Origin: an uncultured Burkholderiales bacterium
GTDB lineage: Bacteria; Pseudomonadota; Gammaproteobacteria; Burkholderiales; Burkholderiaceae_C
Direction of reading: 5' to 3'
Assembly: GCA_903880855.1 (NCBI GenBank)
Contig: CAIRQX010000122.1
Coordinates: forward strand, 1-64,000
DNA length: 64,000 nt
The notes beneath the pieces are model-generated. The model was not told where the DNA came from. It saw only the letters and a list, made by a program, of their open reading frames with translations, and did not search any database. Positions within the stretch are counted from its first letter, which is position 1, and every line of letters starts with the position of its first letter. Of the stretch, positions 1-10,230 are shown in pieces. The position numbers were made by a program, and so were the translations under genes.

Positions 1-501
1 CTACACCCCGGTGACAACTGGATGATGCATGTGGTGGCCGAGCAAATTCAACCCGGCGATATCGTGGTCGCGGCAATCACTGCTGACAACTGCGATGGAT
101 TTTTTGGTGATTTGCTAGCAACGTCTTTCATGGCGCGTGGCGCCAAAGCTTTGGTGATTGATGCAGGTGTCCGCGATGTGCGTGAACTGACTTCCATGGG
201 ATTTCCCGTTTGGAGCAAAGGCATTAGCGCTAAGGGCACGATCAAAGCCACGATCGGTTCTGTCAATATTCCTGTGGTGTGTGCAGGCGTAAACATCGAA
301 CCTGGCGATGCGGTGGTGGCCGACGATGACGGCGTAGTGGTGGTGCCAGCAGCGTGGGCGCAAAAAGTGGCAGACGCAGCTGAAGCCAGGGAAGCCAATG
401 AGGGCGAGAAGCGCGTCAAATTGGCCGCTGGTGAATTTGGGTTAGATATGTACAAGATGCGCGAGTCCCTTGAAAAAGCGGGTTTGCGCTATATCGACTA
501 A
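1..501 (+). CDS. ligK: 4-carboxy-4-hydroxy-2-oxoadipate aldolase, C-terminal part (partial)
   Basis: The gene runs in from the left edge; its start lies outside the window, and the frame is open from base 1. The 166 visible residues are the C-terminal part of an RraA-like class II aldolase. A GDLLA stretch followed about 20 residues later by an RD pair matches the metal and substrate site of LigK/PmdK/HMG aldolases. In the protocatechuate 4,5-cleavage pathway this enzyme splits 4-carboxy-4-hydroxy-2-oxoadipate into pyruvate and oxaloacetate, the last step before central metabolism. The ligI-A-B-C genes downstream on the same strand support this role over an RraA-type RNase E inhibitor. Confidence 0.85.
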   Translation, partial: LHPGDNWMMHVVAEQIQPGDIVVAAITADNCDGFFGDLLATSFMARGAKALVIDAGVRDVRELTSMGFPVWSKGISAKGTIKATIGSVNIPVVCAGVNIEPGDAVVADDDGVVVVPAAWAQKVADAAEAREANEGEKRVKLAAGEFGLDMYKMRESLEKAGLRYID

Positions 502-505
502 CAGC

Positions 506-1360
506 ATGCAGCTGATTCAACGCATTTTTGCTATTGCACTAAGCACTAGCCTATTGGTTGGTGCTTTGATGCTGAGCGGATGCGCGTCCTTGAATGCGAC
601 AAGTGCCAGTATTCCTAGTGTTTCACCGCAGACCAAAAACACTTTGGCACCAACGGGTGTTTTGCGTGTGGGTGTCTATCTGGGCAGTCCAACTTCTTTA
701 GTACGCGTACGACCTAGCGGAGAATCTTTGGGTATTGCCTTAGAGCTTGGAAAAGCTTTGGGACGGCAACTGGGTGTTCCGGTTCAAGTGGTTGAATTTT
801 CCCGCGTGGCTGAAGTCATTGCAGCCATCAAAGACGAGAGAGTCGATATGACTTTCACCAATGCCACGGCTGCGAGAGCGAAAGAGATTGACTTCACAGC
901 ACCATTGGTGCAATTGGAGTTGGGTATTTTGGTCCCCACCAATACATCGATTAAAAATTTTAGTGACGTGGATAAACAAGGCGTTCGACTGGGTGTCAGC
1001 CAAGGCAGCTCTTCGCAATCGGTTTTAGGGCAACGCCTTAAGCAAACGACGATTGTTCCAGTCCCCTCTTTAGAGGTGGCTGCCAGTAAATTGCAAAACA
1101 AAGAGTTGGATGCTTTTGCAACCAACAAGGGCATCTTGTTCGAATTGAATGAAAAGCTCTCAGGCTTTCAAGTATTGCAAGACCGCTGGGGCTTGGAAAA
1201 TCTTGCTATCGCTATTCCTAAAGGAAGGCAAGATGGCTTGCCTTTTCTGAATGTTTTCGCCCAAAAAGTCCGTGAAAACGGTCAACTGGATCTCATGATC
1301 AAACGCGCAGGCCTGCGCGGTATGACTAAGCAACTTATCACTGAACAGGAATCACCATGA
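506..1360 (+). CDS. Solute-binding lipoprotein, amino-acid ABC type (SBP_bac_3)
   Basis: A 284-residue exported binding protein. I chose ATG 506, just after the aldolase stop, because it gives a clean lipoprotein signal: basic N-terminus, hydrophobic run, and lipobox LSGC near residue 30. An earlier in-frame start at 470 would overlap the aldolase. The mature part opens with GVLRVGVY, typical of family 3 periplasmic binding proteins, and keeps the DMTFTN-like hinge region. No permease or ATPase gene is adjacent. Position inside the protocatechuate operon suggests it binds an aromatic or related acid, but the ligand cannot be read from the sequence. Confidence 0.7.
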   Translation: MQLIQRIFAIALSTSLLVGALMLSGCASLNATSASIPSVSPQTKNTLAPTGVLRVGVYLGSPTSLVRVRPSGESLGIALELGKALGRQLGVPVQVVEFSRVAEVIAAIKDERVDMTFTNATAARAKEIDFTAPLVQLELGILVPTNTSIKNFSDVDKQGVRLGVSQGSSSQSVLGQRLKQTTIVPVPSLEVAASKLQNKELDAFATNKGILFELNEKLSGFQVLQDRWGLENLAIAIPKGRQDGLPFLNVFAQKVRENGQLDLMIKRAGLRGMTKQLITEQESP

Positions 1361-2322
1361 CTTTCTTTAAGCGGTTCATAGCCCTCATTGGTTTGGCTCT
1401 ATGCATGGGAGGTACGTTTGCACAAAGCTACCCTAACAAACCTATCAAAGTCATCGTGGGCTACGCCGCAGGTGGCGCGGTTGACATAGTGGCGCGCACG
1501 ATCGGGCAAAGTATTTCTGGTCCTTTGGGGCAGCCCGTAGTGGTAGAGAATAAGCCGGGTGCAGGAACCAATATCGCGGTGAAAGCCACCATCACTGCTG
1601 AGCCTGATGGCTACACCCTAATGATGGCCGCCAATGCTTTGGCTGCCAATATGTCTTTGTATCAACCCGCACCATTTGATGCAGAGCGAGATTTGGTCGC
1701 TGTGTCGCTGATTGGCCGAGTACCCGTGGTGATTGCTGCCAATGCCAATGCGCCATTCAACAACGCCAAACAATTGATCGATGCTGCCAAAGGCAAACCC
1801 AATAGCATTGCCTATGGCTCTCCTGGAAATGGTTCAACCCCGCATATGGCAATTGAATTGTTTGCACGCGCTGCGGGTATTGATTTACAACACATCCCTT
1901 ACCGAGGTGGTTCACCAGCTATTACGGACGTGATTGGCGGGCAGTTGCCTTTGGTTGCAGTCAATGCCCTAGAAGTCTTGCCCCACGTCAAAAGTGGCAA
2001 GCTCAAAGTGTTAGCAGTATTGAGCCCTAATCGCAGTTCAATCTTTCCAGATGCGCCGACGATTGCTGAATCTGGTTTTCCTGGCTTTGAGGCATCCGTT
2101 TGGTATGGCTTGGTAGCGCCTGCCGCAACACCCAAACCCATCGTGCAAAAACTGTATGAAGAAGTGCAAAAAGCATTGCAAACCAAAGAAGTGCGTGAAC
2201 GCATGAATGCCGTGGGTGGTGAAGTTGTGCCAGGCAGCGCTGAGATGTTCACTAATTTGATCCGATCTGAGCGTGCGCGTTACAGCAAGTTAGTGCGCGA
2301 GGCGAATATTCAACCTGATTAA
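1357..2322 (+). CDS. Tripartite tricarboxylate transporter (Bug family) substrate-binding protein
   Basis: A 321-residue periplasmic protein with an N-terminal signal peptide ending near AQS (about residue 24). The mature start (YPNKPIKVIVGYAAGGAVD) is the signature of the Bug/TctC family, which is greatly expanded in Burkholderiales. Its ATG overlaps the stop of the preceding lipoprotein gene by 4 bases, so the two are probably co-translated. The membrane partners TctA and TctB are not in the window. Bug proteins bind carboxylates, and the ring-cleavage genes on both sides make an aromatic acid or pathway intermediate a reasonable but unproven ligand. Confidence 0.85.
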   Translation: MTFFKRFIALIGLALCMGGTFAQSYPNKPIKVIVGYAAGGAVDIVARTIGQSISGPLGQPVVVENKPGAGTNIAVKATITAEPDGYTLMMAANALAANMSLYQPAPFDAERDLVAVSLIGRVPVVIAANANAPFNNAKQLIDAAKGKPNSIAYGSPGNGSTPHMAIELFARAAGIDLQHIPYRGGSPAITDVIGGQLPLVAVNALEVLPHVKSGKLKVLAVLSPNRSSIFPDAPTIAESGFPGFEASVWYGLVAPAATPKPIVQKLYEEVQKALQTKEVRERMNAVGGEVVPGSAEMFTNLIRSERARYSKLVREANIQPD

Positions 2323-2341
2323 ATTGATTGAGAAAGACGAC

Positions 2342-3256
2342 ATGGAGTTTCAAAAAACAGCCGGATGGCTAGATTGGTACAGCGGCCCTAGCAAGCCAAC
2401 ATTCAAGCTACCTGCAGGCGCAGTAGATGCCCATTGCCATGTGTTTGGCCCTGGCGCAGAGTTTCCCTACGCACCCGAGCGCAAGTACACGCCTTGCGAT
2501 GCGTCTAAACACCAGTTGTATGCATTGCGCGACCACTTAGGCTTTGCACGCAATGTCGTGGTGCAGGCCACTTGTCATGGTGCAGACAACAGAGCCATGG
2601 TCGACGCCTTGGTGCAATCTAACGGTAAAGCACGCGGTGTAGCTACTGTCAAACGCAGCGTGAGTGACGCGGAAATACAAGCGATGCACGATGCGGGTGT
2701 GCGGGGTGTGCGTTTCAACTTTGTCAAACGTTTAGTGGACTTCACCCCCAAAGACGAATTGCTGGAGATTGCGACCCGTATTAAAAAATGGGGTTGGCAT
2801 GTAGTGATTTATTTCGAAGCAGTTGACCTGCCCGAGTTGTGGGACTTCTTCACCGCATTACCTACCACCGTGGTGGTAGACCACATGGGGCGCCCGGATG
2901 TGGATAAACCTGTCGACGGTCCTGAATTTGAATTGTTTGTGAGGTTCATGCGCGAACACAGCAATGTGTGGAGCAAAGTGACTTGCCCAGAGCGTTTATC
3001 TGTAAAAGGGCCTAAAGCCCTGAACGGAGAAAAAAACGCCTACCAAGACGTGATTCCTTTTGCCAAGCGTATCGTGCAAGAGTTCCCAGACCGTGTGTTG
3101 TGGGGCACCGATTGGCCACACCCCAACTTGAAAGACCACATGCCAGATGACGGGTTGCTGGTCGATTTCATTCCCCACATAGCACCGACTGCAGAGTTAC
3201 AAAAGAAATTGCTGGTCGACAACCCTATGCGTTTGTATTGGCCTGAGGAGACATAA
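2342..3256 (+). CDS. ligI: 2-pyrone-4,6-dicarboxylate hydrolase
   Basis: This amidohydrolase-fold enzyme (304 residues) opens the lactone 2-pyrone-4,6-dicarboxylate to 4-oxalomesaconate in the 4,5-cleavage pathway. Visible signatures are the DAHCHVFGP metal motif near residue 30, VVDHMGRPD in the middle and the GTDWPHPN motif near the C-terminus. ATG 2342 is preferred over an upstream TTG at 2324 because GAGAAAGACG lies at ribosome-binding distance. Order ligI-A-B-C matches pmdDABC of Comamonas. Confidence 0.93.
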   Translation: MEFQKTAGWLDWYSGPSKPTFKLPAGAVDAHCHVFGPGAEFPYAPERKYTPCDASKHQLYALRDHLGFARNVVVQATCHGADNRAMVDALVQSNGKARGVATVKRSVSDAEIQAMHDAGVRGVRFNFVKRLVDFTPKDELLEIATRIKKWGWHVVIYFEAVDLPELWDFFTALPTTVVVDHMGRPDVDKPVDGPEFELFVRFMREHSNVWSKVTCPERLSVKGPKALNGEKNAYQDVIPFAKRIVQEFPDRVLWGTDWPHPNLKDHMPDDGLLVDFIPHIAPTAELQKKLLVDNPMRLYWPEET

Positions 3257-4602
<1,346 letters not shown>

Positions 4603-4627
4603 TTGTTAAATTTTGGAGAAACACACT

Positions 4628-5584
4628 ATGTCTAAAACCATCAAAGTGGCGCTCGCAGGTGCGGGTGCTTTTGGCATCAAGCACTTAGACGGTATCAAAA
4701 ATATCGACGGCGTGGAAGTCGTATCACTCATCAGCCGCGAGCTAGAAAAAACCAAAGAAGTTGCTAGTAAATACGGCATCAAGCATGTGACGACCAAACT
4801 GGAAGACAGCTTGGCTTTGCCAGAAGTCGATGCTGTCATTTTGTGTACCCCCACACAAATGCATGCGGCCCAAAGTATTGCTTGCTTGAAAGCAGGCAAA
4901 CACGTGCAAGTGGAAATTCCTTTAGCAGATAGTTGGAAAGACGCTGAATCGGTAGTGGCTTTGGCCAAAGAAAAAGGCTTGGTTGCCATGTGCGGACACA
5001 CCCGCCGCTTTAACCCCAGCCACCAATATGTGCACAACAAAGTGAAAGCAGGGGAGTTCAATATCCAGCAAATGGATGTGCAAACCTATTTCTTTCGCCG
5101 TACCAATATGAATGCGCTTGGCCAAGCCCGTAGTTGGACTGATCACTTGTTGTGGCACCACGCTGCGCATACGGTCGATTTGTTCGCTTACCAAGCAGGT
5201 AGCCCGATTGTCAAAGCCAATGCGGTGCAAGGGCTGATTCATCCAACGCTTGGTATTGCTATGGATATGAGCATCCAGTTGAAAGCAGCTAACGGTGCAA
5301 TTTGCACTTTGAGTTTGTCTTTTAACAACGATGGTCCTTTGGGTACGTATTTCCGCTACATCGGTGACAACGCAACTTACCTAGCGCGTTACGACGATCT
5401 GTACACTGGAAAAGAAGAACAGATCGATGTGTCCAAAGTGGCTGTGTCTATGAACGGTATCGAACTACAAGACCGCGAGTTCTTTGGCGCGATCAAGGAA
5501 GGCCGTGAACCCAACTCCAGCGTGTCGCAGGTGTTGCCTTGTTACAAGGTGTTGCATGAATTAGAGTTGCAACTCAATAGCTAA
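4628..5584 (+). CDS. ligC: 4-carboxy-2-hydroxymuconate-6-semialdehyde dehydrogenase
   Basis: A Gfo/Idh/MocA-fold NADP dehydrogenase (318 residues) that oxidises the ring-cleavage product (as its hemiacetal) to 2-pyrone-4,6-dicarboxylate, the substrate of LigI. It starts with the Rossmann motif ALAGAGAFG and contains FFRRTNMNALGQ and WTDHLLWHHAAH, strongly characteristic of LigC. ATG 4628 follows TTTGGAGAAA; an upstream in-frame TTG at 4613 is within that ribosome-binding site and less likely. Last gene of the clear ligI-A-B-C block. Confidence 0.93.
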   Translation: MSKTIKVALAGAGAFGIKHLDGIKNIDGVEVVSLISRELEKTKEVASKYGIKHVTTKLEDSLALPEVDAVILCTPTQMHAAQSIACLKAGKHVQVEIPLADSWKDAESVVALAKEKGLVAMCGHTRRFNPSHQYVHNKVKAGEFNIQQMDVQTYFFRRTNMNALGQARSWTDHLLWHHAAHTVDLFAYQAGSPIVKANAVQGLIHPTLGIAMDMSIQLKAANGAICTLSLSFNNDGPLGTYFRYIGDNATYLARYDDLYTGKEEQIDVSKVAVSMNGIELQDREFFGAIKEGREPNSSVSQVLPCYKVLHELELQLNS

Positions 5585-5613
5585 TTTTATAAAAACGGTA
5601 AAGGTGAATTGGC

Positions 5614-6336
5614 ATGTCATTACTTGGAGAGGCTGCAATTGCTATGTGGTGGGATATAGATCCCAGCATCCGTAGAGAGTTTGAACATTGGCACTCCCAT
5701 GAACACTTTCCTGAGCGACTCAGTATTCCAGGATTTTTAAGAGGTTCACGTTGGGCGCAGGTAGATGGAGGAAAAGGTTTTTTCATCATGTATGAACTCG
5801 ATCTATACGCATCTTTATCTTCACCACATTACTTGGAGCGATTAAATAAGCCAACACCTTGGTCAACTAAGCTGATGCCCTATCACATCAATATGGTGCG
5901 TAGCCAATGTCGTGTGTTGGAGAGTAGGGGAGGGGCTACGGCTAGTTATGCACTTACTTTGCGGTTATCACCTAAAAGTGAAAAAGAGTCTGATTTGCGT
6001 AAGTATTTGAAAACCTTCTTTGATAAAACTGTGTGGCAAGCAGGTATCACTGCTGCACACCTTTTGCATACGCAAACTCCAGCAATTGCACAAACCAAGG
6101 AGCAAGAGATTCGAGGTGGCAATGATCAAACCGCTGATTGGATCGTAGTTGTTACGGGTTACGAAACCGAAGCTTTGAATACTTTGTTAAAAACCGATTT
6201 GTCTGAACGCGCATTAGCCAAAGTTGGTGCTGATGGGCCATTGGTCAGTGGGCTTTATTCTTTGTCCTATACGGCTATGGCGAGTGATGTGCAAGATATA
6301 GCGCAACTTCGACCCGATAAGGTATCACTCAATTAG
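5614..6336 (+). CDS. Uncharacterised protein, possible dimeric alpha/beta-barrel fold
   Basis: A 240-residue soluble protein that I do not recognise at family level. It begins after ligC with AAAGGTGAA as a ribosome-binding site and has no signal peptide or membrane segment. The first 100 residues contain paired His/Trp-rich segments (FEHWHSHEHFPERL, then GSRWAQV) and the second half looks like a second copy of a similar beta-alpha-beta layout, as in EthD-like or stress-responsive A/B barrels. That fold assignment is an inference. Its place at the end of the protocatechuate operon suggests an accessory catabolic role. Its 3' end overlaps the convergent epimerase gene by 8 bases. Confidence 0.6.
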   Translation: MSLLGEAAIAMWWDIDPSIRREFEHWHSHEHFPERLSIPGFLRGSRWAQVDGGKGFFIMYELDLYASLSSPHYLERLNKPTPWSTKLMPYHINMVRSQCRVLESRGGATASYALTLRLSPKSEKESDLRKYLKTFFDKTVWQAGITAAHLLHTQTPAIAQTKEQEIRGGNDQTADWIVVVTGYETEALNTLLKTDLSERALAKVGADGPLVSGLYSLSYTAMASDVQDIAQLRPDKVSLN

Positions 6337-7234
6337 ATCCCTTTAAAGTTTGGTAGTAGCGAATGGTTTCGCGAATACCCTCTAACAAACTCTTTTCGGT
6401 TCCTAAAGGTAGCAAGCCATTGTTGTATTCGTTGACTGAGTTAGCTGCACTTGGAAGCGGTGAACCTTCGCAGCTTACGTGCGCATTGGGGACTACGAGG
6501 TGAATAGCCGCAACAACTTCTTGCATAGTGGCGATGTGACCTGTCAGATTGAGAGTATGTGCGCCTGTGAAAGTAGATTTCACTGCGGCTTCATAGGCCG
6601 CGGCGACATCATCTACATACACCATGCCTGCACTACCTGTGAAGGGGATCGCGTAAGTTTCTCCCAAAGCTGCAGCTCGGCAAGCTAAAGAGGGGCCTGC
6701 GCTTAATCCGCTATCTCTGCCAGGCCCATACACCACAAATGGGCGCATACCGATACTGGCAATATGGTGGTCTTCCCAGAATGCCCTGGCGCTTCCTTCG
6801 TTCGCAAGTTTGTATGCGCCGTAATGCGTAGTTGGAAATGGCACTTGACCATCAGCAGGACCAAAAACTCCCCCGCTGCTCGTATAAATCACGCGCGCAA
6901 TGCTGTGCTGTCTGGCAGCTTCAAACACATTCAGGGTGCCCATCACATTGATTTGCGCTCCCCTTAGTGGATCTTGTCGACACATGGGTGTAAGGACTCC
7001 AGCTAAATGCACAATGGCATGGCAATCTCTCGCAGCTAAGAGAACGTCTTTGCTATTTGCAATATCTCCCTCCCTCCATTCGATCGATTGAGCTAGTTGA
7101 TTACCAGCCAGCGTTTGTATACGATCCCGTGAAAGATGGGTATCCATAATCCTTACTGGGAAGCCTGCAAGAAGCAATCGCTTTGCAACCCAAGCGCCCA
7201 AGAATCCGCCTCCCCCAGTGATCAGTATGCGCAT
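6329..7234 (-). CDS. NAD(P)-dependent epimerase/dehydratase (extended SDR)
   Basis: A 301-residue extended short-chain dehydrogenase. The N-terminus has the nucleotide motif TGGGGFLG, followed by a conserved acidic residue in the GDI segment, an HLAG motif, YTSSGGVFG, and the catalytic YGAYK (Tyr-x3-Lys). ATG at 7234 is preferred because the upstream GTG at 7243 sits inside the AGAGGTGG ribosome-binding site. Such enzymes act on nucleotide sugars or related hydroxy-ketones; the substrate cannot be told. It is transcribed away from the TRAP operon, so the 7235-7408 interval is a divergent promoter region. Confidence 0.8.
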   Translation of the reverse strand: MRILITGGGGFLGAWVAKRLLLAGFPVRIMDTHLSRDRIQTLAGNQLAQSIEWREGDIANSKDVLLAARDCHAIVHLAGVLTPMCRQDPLRGAQINVMGTLNVFEAARQHSIARVIYTSSGGVFGPADGQVPFPTTHYGAYKLANEGSARAFWEDHHIASIGMRPFVVYGPGRDSGLSAGPSLACRAAALGETYAIPFTGSAGMVYVDDVAAAYEAAVKSTFTGAHTLNLTGHIATMQEVVAAIHLVVPNAHVSCEGSPLPSAANSVNEYNNGLLPLGTEKSLLEGIRETIRYYQTLKGSN

Positions 7235-7408
7235 AAAGTCCACCTCTTTTGAAATATTGATTATTTAGTAGGTCAAGGTTAACTGGGAATTTAAGATAAA
7301 AATGAGCAGATACATTGATCGAGGGCTTTCCCCGATGCTGAGTTCCATTCAACCCAATATGCTGTGAGATCGGTCTATTTTGTAAGCGCAACATCAGGAG
7401 TAAGACAA
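7235..7408. promoter_or_regulatory. Divergent intergenic region with an imperfect inverted repeat
   Basis: This interval of 174 bases separates the epimerase gene (-) from the TRAP operon (+) and must hold both promoters. At 7318-7336 an imperfect palindrome is visible: ATCG.GG, then five bases, then CC.CGAT. It lies about 70 bases upstream of the dctP start and could be a regulator site. CAGGAG at 7395-7400 is the dctP ribosome-binding site. I could not assign clear -35 and -10 elements. Confidence 0.35.
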
Positions 7409-8401
7409 ATGAATTTTTCCCAACAACGCAGAAAATTAGTTCAATCGGGAGCGATTTTGACGGCCTCCAGTCTGATGCCTCTTGCTTTTGCGCAGAACAA
7501 GATCCCATTGATTTTTTCTGAAACCATGACGGATCAAGATATTCGTGCGAAATTGTTGGTTGAAAAATTTGGACCATCGCTTGGTGCAGATTTCGAATTC
7601 AAGCCCTATTTTGGAGCTACTTTGTTCAAACAAGGGACAGAGATTGTGGCAATGCAGCGTGGTAACTTGGACATGGGAGCGTTGTCGGTATCCGATATTC
7701 AACGCCAAATTCCAGAGTGGGGCATCGTGGGTGCGCCTTATGTGTTCCGCGATTTAGCGCATATGCAGAAAACATTTGCAAGCGATATCGGACAAGATTT
7801 ATTCAAGATGTCTGAAGAAAAAATGGGCATCAAGATGCTGGCTGTCTACTACATTGGCACGCGCCATGTCAGCACACGTTTGAAGAAAAAAATTAACAAA
7901 CCTGCTGACTTGACAGGTGTGAAGTTGCGTATGCCAGCAGGCGAGGGGTGGCAATTTATTGGTACTGCGCTAGGAGCTAACCCAGTACCTGTGGCCTTTA
8001 CCGAGGTTTATACGGCATTGCAAAGTGGCGCGATAGATGCCCAAGATAACCCGATGCCATTGACTAAGACCATGAAGTTCCATGAAGTCTTATCTCAACT
8101 CGTTTTGACTAATCATTTGGTAAATTTCAATATTTTGTCGGTTCGGAAAACCAAATGGGATACCTTGTCAGCAGCTCAAAAGCAGCGCTTGCAGGCATCG
8201 GCAGATGAAGTCTCTGCCCTGATCACGGCACAAATGGTGAAAGAAGAATCTGAGCTTGTGACATTTTTTAAATCACAAGGATTAGATGTCTACACGCCCG
8301 ATACCAAAGCATTTCGTGATAACGCCATTGATATCATCAAGAAATCAAAATACATCAGTGAGTGGAAGCCCGGAATGCTAGAGAAAATTAGCGCACTCTA
8401 A
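7409..8401 (+). CDS. dctP: TRAP transporter solute-binding protein
   Basis: A 330-residue periplasmic binding protein of the DctP type. The export signal contains a paired arginine (QQRRKLVQSG) before a hydrophobic segment ending LAFAQ, so it may use the Tat route. The mature part has the TRAP-specific PADLTGVKLRMP segment and the VYTALQSGAIDAQDNP signature including the ligand-carboxylate region. ATG 7409 is chosen for CAGGAG at 7395-7400. It is followed directly by the small and large permease genes. The QuiC-, AroQ- and SDR-like genes downstream suggest a hydroaromatic acid as ligand. Confidence 0.9.
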   Translation: MNFSQQRRKLVQSGAILTASSLMPLAFAQNKIPLIFSETMTDQDIRAKLLVEKFGPSLGADFEFKPYFGATLFKQGTEIVAMQRGNLDMGALSVSDIQRQIPEWGIVGAPYVFRDLAHMQKTFASDIGQDLFKMSEEKMGIKMLAVYYIGTRHVSTRLKKKINKPADLTGVKLRMPAGEGWQFIGTALGANPVPVAFTEVYTALQSGAIDAQDNPMPLTKTMKFHEVLSQLVLTNHLVNFNILSVRKTKWDTLSAAQKQRLQASADEVSALITAQMVKEESELVTFFKSQGLDVYTPDTKAFRDNAIDIIKKSKYISEWKPGMLEKISAL

Positions 8402-8410
8402 ATAAACGTT

Positions 8411-8929
8411 ATGTTTAAAACGCTAGACAGAGCGGGCCTCTTCTTATTGGCGCGTTCTGAGAATGTTGCCGCGGTATTGATGTGCACAATGATGGGTTCA
8501 TTCTTGTACCAAGTCATCTCGCGTTATGTCTTCAATAATGCAACGCCTTGGGCGGAAGAAATTTGTGTCATTTGCTGGGTTTGGTCCGTGTTGTGGTGTT
8601 CGGCTTTTGTCGCGCGTCCAGACGATGACATACGTATAGATCTGATCACCGTTGCCGTTTCTCCGATGACAAGGCGTGTCATTGAGGGGGCTTGTAGCTT
8701 GGCCATCATCATCCTGTTCGTTATTGGCCTGCCAGGGGCTTGGAGTTATGTGACCTTTATGAAGGTTGAGACGACAGCGGCTTTAGGCTGGCGATTCAAC
8801 TGGGTATTTTCTGTCTATATTCTTTTTGGCTGTGCCGTCATCGTTCGTCAATCATGGGCGTTGTGGTTTTCTATTACAGGACGGGGAAAGATGCGATATG
8901 TCGAAGGCAGAGAGGCCGCTGAAATATGA
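8411..8929 (+). CDS. dctQ: TRAP transporter small permease
   Basis: A 172-residue membrane protein with four predicted hydrophobic segments (about residues 17-38, 50-68, 93-112 and 130-150), the expected layout of DctQ. The motif RYVFNNATPWAEE between the first two helices is the family signature. It starts 9 bases after dctP and overlaps dctM by four bases (ATGA), which fits obligate DctQ-DctM pairing in the inner membrane. Confidence 0.9.
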   Translation: MFKTLDRAGLFLLARSENVAAVLMCTMMGSFLYQVISRYVFNNATPWAEEICVICWVWSVLWCSAFVARPDDDIRIDLITVAVSPMTRRVIEGACSLAIIILFVIGLPGAWSYVTFMKVETTAALGWRFNWVFSVYILFGCAVIVRQSWALWFSITGRGKMRYVEGREAAEI

Positions 8930-10230
8930 GTTTTATCCAAAGTCCATTCGGACTCACAGTATTGATGATTTTAGGCTTGACGATGTTTGGAGCTCCGATT
9001 GGTTTGTCAATGATTGGGGCTTCCATCTTCTATCTCTTTTTTGTGGGGCAAGACATCGGTATTGCCGCTGAACAACTCTTGCAAGGTATATACAACAGTT
9101 ACACATTGCTCTCAGTACCACTATTCATCATTGCAGCGAACTTTATGTCACTAGGTGCAATGAGTGACAAGCTGATGCAGTTTTGTAACGCCTTGGTAGG
9201 GCGTTTTCGCGGTGGTATGGGGCATGTCAACGTGATCTCCAGTTTAATATTTGCAGGCATGTCAGGTTCTGCTGTAGCTGATGCAGTGGGCATTGGTAAG
9301 TTGACTATTGAGATGATGGTTAAAGATGGGCGCTACACGCCTAGCTATGCTGCAGCTATAACTGCCGCTACTGCAGTCATTGGTCCCATCATTCCGCCAT
9401 CTATTCCTATGGTGTTGTACGCATTAGTATCAGATGCGTCTATTGGATATTTGTTTTTAGCTGGGGTGATCCCCGGAATTTTGATGGCCTTAGTTATGTC
9501 TATCGTCAACTGGCGTATGGCGATAAAACATAACTTTCCAGTTGAGGCGCCCGTTCCTTTGCGTGAATTGCCACGGATTACCTGGGAGTCTCTGCCCGCA
9601 TTGATGATGCCAGTGGTCTTATTGGGTGGTATTTACGGCGGTGTTATGACGCCAACGGAAGCTGCCGCCGTGGCTGCGGCTTACGCCTTACTTGTTTCGT
9701 GGTTGTTGTATCGCTCGGTAACCTTGCGTGCAATCTATGCATCGCTTATTTCAAGTGCGCGTAATACAGCTTCGGTTGGTATTTTGATTGCTGGTGCTTT
9801 GGTTTTTAATTACGTAGTCACAATTGAAAATATCCCTGTCGATATCAAGCTGTGGTTGGATGGATTTCATCTCAACATGTGGCAATTCTTGCTGATGGTC
9901 AACCTGTTGTTACTGGTTTTGGGTTGCCTTCTAGATGCAAGCACCGTCTTATTGGTCATTGTTCCTATTTTGATTCCAACCGCACAAGCATTGGGGATCG
10001 ATATGGTTTATTTTGGGTTGGTGGTGGTCGTTAATTTGATGATTGGTCTAATCACTCCTCCTTATGGATTGTTGCTTTTTATCGTAGCAAATATCACCCG
10101 TGCACCCTTCTCGGCGATTGTCAAAGATACGATGCCTTTTATTTATGCATTGATTGCTTCGTTAGCCATCATGACGGCTTTCCCTGACTTCGTACTTTGG
10201 TTGCCTCGTCTCATGGGTTATAAAGGATAA
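8926..10230 (+). CDS. dctM: TRAP transporter large permease
   Basis: A 434-residue, highly hydrophobic protein with about 12 membrane segments, the secondary-transport subunit of the TRAP system; transport would be Na+-driven in known relatives. The segments SGSAVADAVGIGK, IIPPSIPMVLYA and GLITPPYGLLLF are classic DctM/SiaM motifs. Its start overlaps the dctQ stop, and its stop is followed immediately by the ATG of the SDR gene, so uptake and metabolism are translationally linked. Confidence 0.93.
   Translation: MSFIQSPFGLTVLMILGLTMFGAPIGLSMIGASIFYLFFVGQDIGIAAEQLLQGIYNSYTLLSVPLFIIAANFMSLGAMSDKLMQFCNALVGRFRGGMGHVNVISSLIFAGMSGSAVADAVGIGKLTIEMMVKDGRYTPSYAAAITAATAVIGPIIPPSIPMVLYALVSDASIGYLFLAGVIPGILMALVMSIVNWRMAIKHNFPVEAPVPLRELPRITWESLPALMMPVVLLGGIYGGVMTPTEAAAVAAAYALLVSWLLYRSVTLRAIYASLISSARNTASVGILIAGALVFNYVVTIENIPVDIKLWLDGFHLNMWQFLLMVNLLLLVLGCLLDASTVLLVIVPILIPTAQALGIDMVYFGLVVVVNLMIGLITPPYGLLLFIVANITRAPFSAIVKDTMPFIYALIASLAIMTAFPDFVLWLPRLMGYKG

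Noticed and set aside
7101-7708. Minus-strand frames crossing the TRAP promoter and dctP start
   Set aside because: They are antisense to dctP and the epimerase 5' region, without family resemblance or ribosome-binding sites.
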